Notes under the pieces: model-generated
Database searches by the model: none
Told to the model about the DNA's origin: nothing
What the model saw: only the letters and a program-made list of their open reading frames with translations
Source: Oscillospiraceae bacterium
GTDB taxonomy: Bacteria; Bacillota_A; Clostridia; Oscillospirales; Oscillospiraceae
DNA: 16,096 nucleotides
Reading direction: 5' to 3'
NCBI GenBank assembly: GCA_015068175.1
Contig: SVLA01000033.1
Coordinates: forward strand, 1 to 16,096
Translations under genes and position numbers: made by a program
Shown here: in pieces, positions 5,883-11,364 of the stretch
Position numbering within the stretch: position 1 is the first letter of the stretch
How the letters are laid out: the number at the start of each line of letters is the position of its first letter

Positions 5883-5967
5883 TGTCATCCCGAGCGTAGG
5901 CGAGGGATCTTCGCACCCAATCACTGTCAAGATCCCTCCACGCGGCTACGCCTTGGTCGGGATGACA
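5883..5967. repeat. 85-bp palindromic element bounded by TGTCATCCCGA
   Basis: Terminal inverted repeats TGTCATCCCGA (5883-5893) and TCGGGATGACA (5957-5967) enclose a second inverted pair, AGGGATCTT (5903-5911) and AAGATCCCT (5929-5937). It resembles a widespread bacterial intergenic repeat with TGTCAT-type ends. It lies 10 bases past the stop codon of noc and could form a long hairpin in its 3' UTR. Confidence 0.75.
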
Positions 5968-5977
5968 AGCATATTTC

Positions 5978-6760
5978 TCACTTCGGAATGGTAATGGTCA
6001 GGACGATCCGGTCCTCCGTTTCCCGGCGTTCCGACACGGCGGCGATGCCCGAAAGCTGGATTTTCTGCAGGGATTGGGTCAGATTGTTGAGAAACGCCCC
6101 CACGTTCACCCGGGCCCTGGCCCCCTCCTTTTGCCGCAGGAATTCCTCGATGTACCGTTCTGTCCGGGCCACGCTCATGTTCAGCCGGGCCACGGTGGCG
6201 ATGACCGCCATCTTTTCCGGCTCCGTGGGCAATTTCAGCAAGGCCCGTCCATGGCGCTCCGTCAGGCCGTGCCGGCGCAGGGCCTCCAGCACCCCCGGCG
6301 AATGGCGCAGGAGACGCAGTTTATTGGCCACGGCGCTCTGGCTTTTTCCCAGCATCCGGGACACCTGCTCCTGGCTCAGGCCCCCCTGCTCCATAAGCCG
6401 GGCGATGCCCTGGGCCTCCTCAATAAAATCCAGGTCCTGCCGCTGGAGATTTTCGACCATGGCCGCCATGGCCGATTCCTTTGCGTCCATGGTCATGACG
6501 ATGCAGGGGATCTCCGTCAGCCCCGCCATCCGGGCCGCACGGAGCCGCCGCTCCCCGGCGATGAGTTCGTAGCTTGTCCCCACCCGCCGCACCGACAACG
6601 GCTGCAGGATCCCGTGGCGGCGGATGGAATCCGCCAGCTCCTCCAGGGGTTCCGGGGCAAAGACCTTCCGGGGTTGGGTGGGATTGGGGCGGATGCTCCG
6701 CTCCGGCAGGAAAATGACCCGCCCCGTTTCCATATAAGTCCTGAGTTTTTCACATTGCAT
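5978..6760 (-). CDS. noc: Nucleoid occlusion protein Noc (ParB family)
   Basis: A 260-residue ParB-family protein. The N-terminal ParB/CTPase domain includes NPTQPRKVF (26-34), ELADSIRRHGILQP (41-54) and the C-box AGERRLRAAR (68-77), followed by ENLQRQDLDFIEEAQGI (103-119). The helix-turn-helix runs SQEQVSRMLGKSQSAVANKL (129-148), then the LTERHGRA segment (166-173). Positions known to separate Noc from ParB carry Noc-type residues: Q141, K147, R152 (Lys in Bacillus Noc) and R169. Noc binds DNA sites and the membrane and keeps the division machinery off the nucleoid. The start at 6760 follows AGGAGG (6769-6774) at 8 bases. It stands alone, without parA or rsmG nearby. A classical amphipathic N-terminal helix is not obvious. 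Confidence 0.88.
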   Translation of the reverse strand: MQCEKLRTYMETGRVIFLPERSIRPNPTQPRKVFAPEPLEELADSIRRHGILQPLSVRRVGTSYELIAGERRLRAARMAGLTEIPCIVMTMDAKESAMAAMVENLQRQDLDFIEEAQGIARLMEQGGLSQEQVSRMLGKSQSAVANKLRLLRHSPGVLEALRRHGLTERHGRALLKLPTEPEKMAVIATVARLNMSVARTERYIEEFLRQKEGARARVNVGAFLNNLTQSLQKIQLSGIAAVSERRETEDRIVLTITIPK

Positions 6761-6783
6761 AGCACAAACCTCCTTTTGTCCCC

Positions 6784-6811
6784 ATTGTAATGGCCGGGAA
6801 ATGGGAAACAA
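6784..6811 (-). promoter_or_regulatory. Promoter of noc
   Basis: Minus-strand TTGTTT (6806-6811) and TACAAT (6784-6789) are 16 bases apart. The predicted start near 6777 leaves a short leader. The spacer is occupied by a Noc-site-like sequence. Confidence 0.5.
6789..6802. promoter_or_regulatory. Noc-binding-site-like sequence within the noc promoter
   Basis: The 14 bases match the Bacillus subtilis Noc site (ATTTCCCGGGAAAT) at 11 positions, with a contiguous CCGGGAAAT half-site. It sits between the -10 and -35 boxes of noc, where bound Noc would block RNA polymerase. The left half-site is degenerate. Confidence 0.5.
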
Positions 6812-6866
6812 CACGAAGGGTGGCTGTGTTTTACAAAAAATTCACGACATTTTTCACTTTCAGGGG

Positions 6867-6895
6867 TGGAATTCTTCGGAAATTCGGTGTATAAT
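6867..6895 (+). promoter_or_regulatory. Promoter for the VTC-DUF4956 operon
   Basis: TGGAAT (6867-6872) and a perfect TATAAT (6890-6895) are 17 bases apart, about 40 bases before the ATG. It is divergent from the noc promoter. Confidence 0.6.
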
Positions 6896-6942
6896 CGACT
6901 TGCTGTGCGCCAATGGCGCAAAAATCGGAAGGGAGAGTCTGC

Positions 6943-7671
6943 ATGGCTGAGTTGCTGGTGTTCCGCAGAAGAGAACAAAAATATCTGCTGGACGCAGCGC
7001 AGACGGCCGCTTTTCAGGCCGCCATGGAGCAGCACATGGAGCCCGATGCCTACGCCACCAGCGACATCCGGAATATCTATTACGACACCCCGGATTACCG
7101 GCTCATCCGCCGCTCCCTGGAAAAGCCGGTGTACAAGGAAAAACTGCGGCTCCGGGCCTACGGCGACGTGACCCCGGAAAGCAAGGTCTTCCTGGAGATG
7201 AAGAAAAAATACCAGGGCATCGTCTATAAACGCCGCATCCGGCTGAAACTCCGCAAAGCGGTGGCCTATATGGCCGATCCGGCGGCCCTTCTGGACGGCG
7301 GGCAGATCCACCGGGAGATCGACTACTTCAAGCAGTTTTACAGAGAACTGCGGCCGGCCATGTACTTAAGTTACGATCGCTGTTCCTGGTGCAGCCGGGA
7401 TAAATCCCTGCGGATCACCATGGACCGCAACATCCTCTACCGCACGGAGGAGCTGGACCTGACGGCGCCGAAATACGGCCGCCAACTCCTTTCCGAGGGG
7501 CAGACCCTGGTGGAGATCAAGGCCCCAGGCTCCATCCCGCTGTGGCTGGTGCGGTTCCTCAGCGACCACAAGATCCGCCAGATCTCCATATCCAAATACG
7601 GCACCGCCTACCGGACATTGCTGTCCGAACACAAAATCGAAAGCCGAGGTTTCCGCTATGACCATGTTTGA
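6943..7671 (+). CDS. VTC-domain (polyphosphate polymerase-type) protein
   Basis: A 242-residue protein matching the VTC domain, a triphosphate-tunnel fold that in yeast Vtc4 makes polyphosphate from ATP. Tunnel-type charged strands are visible: RREQKYLL at the start (E11, K13), IYYDTPDY, EKLRLRAYG, VFLEMKKKYQG, then SYDRCSW, LRITMDRNI and LVEIKAPG towards the end. No membrane segment is seen. The ATG at 6943 follows AAGGGAGAG; an upstream in-frame ATG at 6913 lacks a ribosome site. It overlaps the next gene, a DUF4956 membrane protein, by 14 bases, a pairing frequent in Clostridia. Polymerase activity in bacterial members is inferred from the fold. Confidence 0.88.
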   Translation: MAELLVFRRREQKYLLDAAQTAAFQAAMEQHMEPDAYATSDIRNIYYDTPDYRLIRRSLEKPVYKEKLRLRAYGDVTPESKVFLEMKKKYQGIVYKRRIRLKLRKAVAYMADPAALLDGGQIHREIDYFKQFYRELRPAMYLSYDRCSWCSRDKSLRITMDRNILYRTEELDLTAPKYGRQLLSEGQTLVEIKAPGSIPLWLVRFLSDHKIRQISISKYGTAYRTLLSEHKIESRGFRYDHV

Positions 7672-8353
7672 TTCCACTTTTCACGCGCTGTTTGACACCC
7701 TTTCGCCCATGACCCTGGGGGATCTGCTGACCTGCATCGGCATTTCCCTGGTACTGGGCCTCATCGTGGCCGTCAGTTTCCGGTTCCGTACCCCCTGCAG
7801 CCGCAGTTATGTGACGACCCTGGCCTCTTTGCCTGCCATCGTCTGCGTGGTCATCATGATGGTGGGCGGCAGTTTGGGCGTGGGCGTTGCCGTGGCCGGC
7901 ACCTTCACCCTGGTCCGTTTCCGCTCCATGCCCGGCACCGCAAAGGAGATCTGCGCCGTGTTTCTGTCCGTGGCCGCCGGCCTGGCCTGCGGCGTGGGAC
8001 TGCCCCTGGTGGGCGCCATTCTGGTGGTGATCATGTGCCTGTTCAACGTAGTGCTGACCCTCATCGGCTTCGGCGGCAGGAACAATGAGCTGCTGCGGAA
8101 GGTCCTGCGGGTCACCGTGCCGGAGGATCTGGATTACAGCGGGATCTTCAACGACATCCTGGCCAAGTACACCTCCGACGCCAAGCTCACCGCCGTGAAG
8201 ACCACCAACCTGGGCAGCCTGAACAAGCTGACCTACGAAGTGACCCTGAAAAAGGCCGGTGTGGAGAAGGAAATGATCGATGCCATCCGCTGCCGCAACG
8301 GCAATCTGGAGATCAGCATTTCCAACCAGGAGATCAACCCCCGGGATCTGTAA
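7658..8353 (+). CDS. DUF4956 membrane protein
   Basis: A 231-residue protein with about four membrane segments between residues 20 and 140. The family hallmark FTLVRFRSMPGTAKEI lies between the second and third segments. A soluble C-terminal domain follows (from about residue 145, LLRKVLRVTVPEDLDY), resembling the cytosolic domain of MgtC-like or DUF4956 proteins. Its function is unknown, but it is repeatedly encoded next to VTC-domain proteins, and the 14-base overlap here indicates coupled translation. A joint role, for instance anchoring a polyphosphate polymerase or exporting its product, is inference. The ATG at 7658 is preferred because GAGG (7646-7649) lies 8 bases before it. Confidence 0.88.
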   Translation: MTMFDSTFHALFDTLSPMTLGDLLTCIGISLVLGLIVAVSFRFRTPCSRSYVTTLASLPAIVCVVIMMVGGSLGVGVAVAGTFTLVRFRSMPGTAKEICAVFLSVAAGLACGVGLPLVGAILVVIMCLFNVVLTLIGFGGRNNELLRKVLRVTVPEDLDYSGIFNDILAKYTSDAKLTAVKTTNLGSLNKLTYEVTLKKAGVEKEMIDAIRCRNGNLEISISNQEINPRDL

Positions 8354-8403
8354 TCATGCTACTGTCCGCCGGTTTTTCCCCGCGAGCCTGAAATCCTGCA
8401 CAG

Positions 8404-8436
8404 AAAAAAAGATGCGTCCTGCGACGCATCTTTTTT
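8404..8436. terminator. Bidirectional terminator between convergent genes
   Basis: GATGCGTC (8411-8418) and GACGCATC (8423-8430), loop CTGC, are flanked by A7 on the left and T6 on the right, so both strands have a T-run. It ends the VTC-DUF4956 operon and the facing zinc-ribbon gene, touching the latter's stop codon. Confidence 0.9.
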
Positions 8437-8813
8437 CAGCTTTTCTTGATGAATTTCTCACCGCATTTGGGGCAGGTGATGGCGATCTTGCCTTTGCCCC
8501 GGGGCACACGGACCACCTGCCGGCACCGGGGGCAGTCGAAATACCGGTGCTGCCGGTCCTTGATCCGGTCCAGCAGCATCAAAAACTTCCGGTTCTCCTG
8601 GTACCGCTTGTAGGTGTTCCGGGAGAAGGTCCGCATCAGCGCCAGGATCAGCAGGGCGTAGTACACCAGCACCAGGACCGTCTGCAGCCAGCCGCTGCAG
8701 AACAGACTCACCACCATCACGATCACCGAGGTCCACAGCATGGTCATATTCAGTTTGTCGGTGCCGTAGCGGCCCGCCATAAAATTCAGAAACCAACGTT
8801 TGAGTTTGTTCAT
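8436..8813 (-). CDS. Small membrane protein with C-terminal zinc ribbon
   Basis: A 125-residue protein. Two hydrophobic segments (about residues 26-43 and 46-63) form a hairpin. A basic linker (RNTYKRYQENRKFLMLLDRIKDRQHRYF) is followed by a zinc ribbon with CPRC and CPKCG knuckles near the C-terminus. This arrangement recurs in uncharacterised Clostridia proteins; no function is assigned. The start at 8813 is preferred over an earlier in-frame ATG at 8825, because the AAAGGAT ribosome site overlaps the earlier one and is well spaced for this one. It has its own strong promoter and is monocistronic. Confidence 0.8.
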   Translation of the reverse strand: MNKLKRWFLNFMAGRYGTDKLNMTMLWTSVIVMVVSLFCSGWLQTVLVLVYYALLILALMRTFSRNTYKRYQENRKFLMLLDRIKDRQHRYFDCPRCRQVVRVPRGKGKIAITCPKCGEKFIKKS

Positions 8814-8844
8814 CAAACCAATCATCCTTTGTGAGAATACCCTT

Positions 8845-8872
8845 ATTATATTGCTATTTTCAAATTTTTCAA
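8845..8872 (-). promoter_or_regulatory. Promoter for the zinc-ribbon membrane protein gene
   Basis: Minus-strand TTGAAA (8867-8872) and TATAAT (8845-8850) are 16 bases apart, about 32 bases upstream of the chosen start codon. Confidence 0.7.
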
Positions 8873-8960
8873 CCGCTGGGATGCATTGTTTACGGATTGT
8901 TTAATCTTTCTCATGCAATCCTAAATTGGGGTTTATCATACTGGCGCGGCAGCACCCAAG

Positions 8961-9090
8961 AGCTTCTCCCTGGGGAGAAGCTGTCACAAATCGGCACTTC
9001 GAAACCGATTTTTGACTGATGAGGGGGCCGTTTCCCTGATTCTATCCCCCTCATCCGGCCCTTCGGGCCACCTTCCCCCCAGGGGGAAGG
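8961..9090. repeat. Multi-hairpin intergenic repeat element
   Basis: The 400 bases between the zinc-ribbon gene and pta hold no gene, but this stretch folds into consecutive hairpins. They are AGCTTCTCC/GGAGAAGCT (8961-8982), AAATCGG/CCGATTT (8988-9011), GATGAGGGGG/CCCCCTCATC (9018-9055), GGCCC/GGGCC (9057-9069) and CCTTCCCCC/GGGGGAAGG (9071-9090). Similar sequences are common between genes in gut Clostridia. Fragments resembling it occur near 1366-1445 and 10420-10441. Confidence 0.7.
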
Positions 9091-9139
9091 TTTTAAAACA
9101 GCACGATGAACTGAAATTTGAAAAAATATTCCAAAATAG

Positions 9140-9168
9140 TTGCGGCGGTGGGAAAGATGATGTATAAT
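9140..9168 (+). promoter_or_regulatory. Promoter of pta
   Basis: TTGCGG (9140-9145) and a perfect TATAAT (9163-9168) are 17 bases apart. The leader contains a small CGGG/CCCG hairpin before the ribosome site. Confidence 0.7.
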
Positions 9169-9217
9169 CAATAGGAAAACTACGGGCTATGACCCGAAAT
9201 ATGGAGGAATGATACCC

Positions 9218-10216
9218 ATGTTCAACGCAATGATCGAAGTTCTGAAGGCTAATCCCCGGAAGATCGTGTTCACCGAGGGCCACGATGCCCGTATTCTGGA
9301 AGCCACCGCCCGTCTGGTGGAAGGCGGGTTCCTGACCCCCATCCTGGTGGGCAATGTGGAAGAAGTGAAGGCCAACGCAGCCAAGGGCGGTTTCAACATC
9401 GAGGGCGTGGAGATCCTGGATCCCGCAACCTACGAAGGCATGGATGCCATGGTGGACCTGATGGTGGAACTGCGCAAGGGCAAGATGTCCGCTGAGGACT
9501 GCCGCGCCGCCCTGGCCAAGGGCAACTATTTCGGCACCATGCTGGTGAAGATGGGCTACGCTCATGCTCTGCTGGGCGGCGCCACCTACTCCACCGCCGA
9601 TACCGTCCGTCCCGCCCTGCAGCTGGTCAAGACCAAGAAGGGCGCCCACCTGGTGTCCTCCTGCTTCATCATGGTCCGGGGCGACGAGAAGCTGGCCATG
9701 GGCGACTGCGCCATCAACCTGGGCTATGAGGACCGTCTGGATAAGGACGGCAACGTGGTCCTGTCCGCCGCGCAGCAGTTGGCTGAAGTGGCCATCGAGA
9801 CCGCCAACACCGCCAAGGTCTTCGGCATCGATCCCAAGGTGGCCATGCTGAGCTTCTCCACCAACGGCTCCGGCAAGGGCGGCACCGTGAAGCTGTCCCA
9901 CGATGCCACCAAGGTGGCCAAGGAGATGGCGCCCGATCTGGCCATCGACGGCGAGATGCAGTTCGACGCCGCCGTTGCGCCCGAGGTCGGCCAGTTGAAG
10001 TTCCCCGGCTCTCCCGTGGCCGGCTACGCCAACACCTTCATCTTCCCCACCATCGAGGCCGGCAACATCGGCTACAAGATCGCTCAGCGTCTGGGCGGTT
10101 TCGAGGCTCTGGGCCCCATCCTGCAGGGCCTGGCTGCGCCCATTAACGACCTGTCCCGTGGCTGCAATGCCGAGGAAGTCTACAAGATGGCCATCATCAC
10201 CGCCGCCATGGTGTGA
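9218..10216 (+). CDS. pta: Phosphate acetyltransferase
   Basis: A 332-residue protein, the usual length of single-domain Pta. It interconverts acetyl-CoA and acetyl phosphate in the cytosol, the step before acetate kinase in fermentation. Family motifs are KIVFTEGHDARILEA near the start, GGATYSTADTVRPALQL in the middle, MLSFSTNGSGKGG, then FPGSPVAGYANTFIFPTIEA and PILQGLAAPINDLSRGC near the C-terminus. The ATG at 9218 is chosen because GGAGG (9203-9207) is 10 bases away, whereas the ATG at 9209 is only 1 base away. Codon use is strongly restricted, suggesting high expression. Acetate kinase is not adjacent. A strong promoter and terminator make it a single-gene unit. Confidence 0.95.
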   Translation: MFNAMIEVLKANPRKIVFTEGHDARILEATARLVEGGFLTPILVGNVEEVKANAAKGGFNIEGVEILDPATYEGMDAMVDLMVELRKGKMSAEDCRAALAKGNYFGTMLVKMGYAHALLGGATYSTADTVRPALQLVKTKKGAHLVSSCFIMVRGDEKLAMGDCAINLGYEDRLDKDGNVVLSAAQQLAEVAIETANTAKVFGIDPKVAMLSFSTNGSGKGGTVKLSHDATKVAKEMAPDLAIDGEMQFDAAVAPEVGQLKFPGSPVAGYANTFIFPTIEAGNIGYKIAQRLGGFEALGPILQGLAAPINDLSRGCNAEEVYKMAIITAAMV

Positions 10217-10237
10217 TCGGCAAAAAATCCATTACTG

Positions 10238-10269
10238 CAAGGAACGGCTTCGGCCGTTCCTTGTTTTTT
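10238..10269 (+). terminator. Terminator of pta
   Basis: An 11-bp perfect stem (10238-10248 with 10253-10263) is capped by a TTCG tetraloop and followed by six T residues. It is a very strong intrinsic terminator. Confidence 0.95.
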
Positions 10270-10336
10270 ACACCCGGTATGCCTCTGCGGCCGAAGGCCG
10301 CCTCGGCTCCCGCCGCTCAGGGCCCTTGATTTACCC

Positions 10337-10390
10337 GTAGGGACACCGCTCCTGCGGTGTCCGCGGACACCCGGGGACGGGTGTCCCTAC
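10337..10390. repeat. 54-bp palindromic element with 11-bp inverted ends (GTAGGG family)
   Basis: The ends are GTAGGGACACC (10337-10347) and GGTGTCCCTAC (10380-10390), exact reverse complements, with inner GGTGTCC/GGACACC pairs. A further partial GTAGGGCAGGG copy starts at 10398, and a GCGGCC-GAA-GGCCGC hairpin lies at 10287-10301. The 10270-10461 interval holds only such repeats and no gene. Confidence 0.75.
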
Positions 10391-10461
10391 GATATGTGTA
10401 GGGCAGGGTTATGCCGCCGCCAAGGCTCCCCCCGGGGAGAAGGTATATTTGGGTCATGCGC

Positions 10462-10493
10462 AAAAAGGGCGTGCTGCATTTCGCAACACGCCC
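10462..10493 (-). terminator. Terminator of the His-rich/CooT operon
   Basis: On the minus strand, GGGCGTGTTGC (10493-10483) pairs with GCAGCACGCCC (10477-10467) through one G-U wobble, followed by TTTTT (10466-10462). It lies 12 bases past the stop codon of the CooT-family gene. Confidence 0.88.
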
Positions 10494-10505
10494 CGGTTCT
10501 GTTGT

Positions 10506-10694
10506 TCAGGCAGTTTTGACGATGACGTAGCCGTCCACCAGATTGGCGCTGACCAGCCGGCCCTCCAGGGCCACGGTCCGCTCCATCAGGTCCGTGAGAA
10601 TGACACAGCCATCCTTGCACTCAATGGCCATCACATTCTTCATCACCACGTTCTCCGCGGTCTGCTCGTTCTTATATACGGTAGAAAGGCACAT
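10506..10694 (-). CDS. cooT: CooT-family nickel-binding protein
   Basis: A 62-residue protein beginning MCLSTVYKN, the typical CooT-family start. CooT proteins are small beta-rich dimers that bind nickel, with Cys2 implicated, and assist maturation of nickel enzymes such as CO dehydrogenase. The remainder (VVMKNVMAIECKDGCVILTDLM, then LEGRLVSANLVDGYVIVKTA) follows the family pattern. The start at 10694 is fixed by AAGGAG at 10701-10706, which overlaps the stop codon of the upstream His-rich gene, so the two are translationally coupled. Without the nickel enzyme in view, its client is unknown. The family is clear; the metal role is from family knowledge. Confidence 0.85.
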   Translation of the reverse strand: MCLSTVYKNEQTAENVVMKNVMAIECKDGCVILTDLMERTVALEGRLVSANLVDGYVIVKTA

Positions 10695-10704
10695 ATTCTT
10701 CTCC

Positions 10705-11148
10705 TTACTGCAGGCTGGCCAGGATGGCGGTGAGCCGCAGATTGCCCTTTTCGTAGTCGGACACCGCGGCCATGACCTGCTCATAGGCGGCGTGGTTGCC
10801 GGCCTTCTCCAACTGCACTGCCAGCTCTGCCAGTTCCCGGGTGTGGGCGGCGTTGTGGCTGGCCATGTACTTCATCAGGGCGGTCAGCTCCTCCATGGGG
10901 GAGTGTTCGCAGTGTTCGCCGCAGGAGCCGCACTCGTGGGCGCAATGATGATCGTGGTGATGCTCGTGATGATGTTCATGGTCGTGGCCGTGGAGGTGGT
11001 CGTGGTCATGGGGATGGCCATGCTCGTGGGTGTGCTCATGGCTGTGGGCGTGGGTATGGGCGTGGCCGTCATGGACGTGCTCGTGGGTATGTTCGTGGGT
11101 ATGGGCGTGGTCGTGACCGCCGCCGATATGGTCGTGATCGATATGCAT
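10705..11148 (-). CDS. Histidine-rich metal-binding protein (putative nickel chaperone or store)
   Basis: A 147-residue protein with an extraordinary N-terminal half: 37 of the first 82 residues are His, mostly in alternating HxH units (THEHTHEHVHDGHAHTHAHS) and clusters such as HHHEHHHDHH. Four Cys close this region (69, 73, 76, 80). The C-terminal part (about 84-147) has no such bias and looks helical (MEELTALMKYMASHNAAHTR, then LAVQLEKAGNHAAYEQVMA). The sequence implies avid binding of Ni, Zn or Co. Coupling to a CooT-family gene points to nickel, much as His-rich CooJ accompanies CooT in CODH systems, but it is not recognisably CooJ. The start at 11148 follows AAAGGAG. A consensus promoter drives the pair. 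Confidence 0.82.
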   Translation of the reverse strand: MHIDHDHIGGGHDHAHTHEHTHEHVHDGHAHTHAHSHEHTHEHGHPHDHDHLHGHDHEHHHEHHHDHHCAHECGSCGEHCEHSPMEELTALMKYMASHNAAHTRELAELAVQLEKAGNHAAYEQVMAAVSDYEKGNLRLTAILASLQ

Positions 11149-11175
11149 AGCAAGCGCTCCTTTGCTTTTTTCCGT

Positions 11176-11204
11176 ATTATACCACACCTGTTGCCGTTTG
11201 TCAA
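11176..11204 (-). promoter_or_regulatory. Consensus promoter for the His-rich/CooT operon
   Basis: Minus-strand TTGACA (11199-11204) and TATAAT (11176-11181) are exactly 17 bases apart, with TGG before the -10. No NikR-like operator is evident. Confidence 0.88.
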
Positions 11205-11281
11205 AACCAATAAAGCCATTCCCGCCGCCCAATGGAAAAGTAACTTTTTTCTGTGCAGAATGACGGTTTTTCAGCATACTC

Positions 11282-11310
11282 TTGACTTCCGGGGGTTTCT
11301 GTGATACCCT
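11282..11310 (+). promoter_or_regulatory. Possible promoter for the subtilase operon
   Basis: TTGACT (11282-11287) and TACCCT (11305-11310) are 17 bases apart, with a TGA extended -10. The -10 box itself is poor, suggesting weak or activated transcription. Confidence 0.45.
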
Positions 11311-11364
11311 AATGGTGGAAGGTTATCTGCATCCGAACAATAAATCACAATAGGAGGTATTCAC

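Noticed and set aside
5709..6572. Plus-strand open frame across the repeat block and noc
   Set aside because: It starts inside palindromic repeats and continues antisense to noc, and its protein is low-complexity Arg/Ser/Pro-rich.
8984..9901. Long minus-strand frame across the start of pta
   Set aside because: It is opposite a highly biased, unmistakable pta gene and runs into a hairpin repeat; no promoter or ribosome site.
10920..11145. Short-period repeat pattern in DNA, considered as a satellite or CRISPR-like array
   Set aside because: It is explained by alternating His codons of the His-rich protein; there are no spacers.
10543..11304. Plus-strand frame with a Val/Met/Gly-rich, apparently hydrophobic protein opposite the His-rich gene
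   Set aside because: The hydrophobicity is an artefact of reading CAC/CAT histidine codons in reverse (GTG/ATG); no ribosome site.
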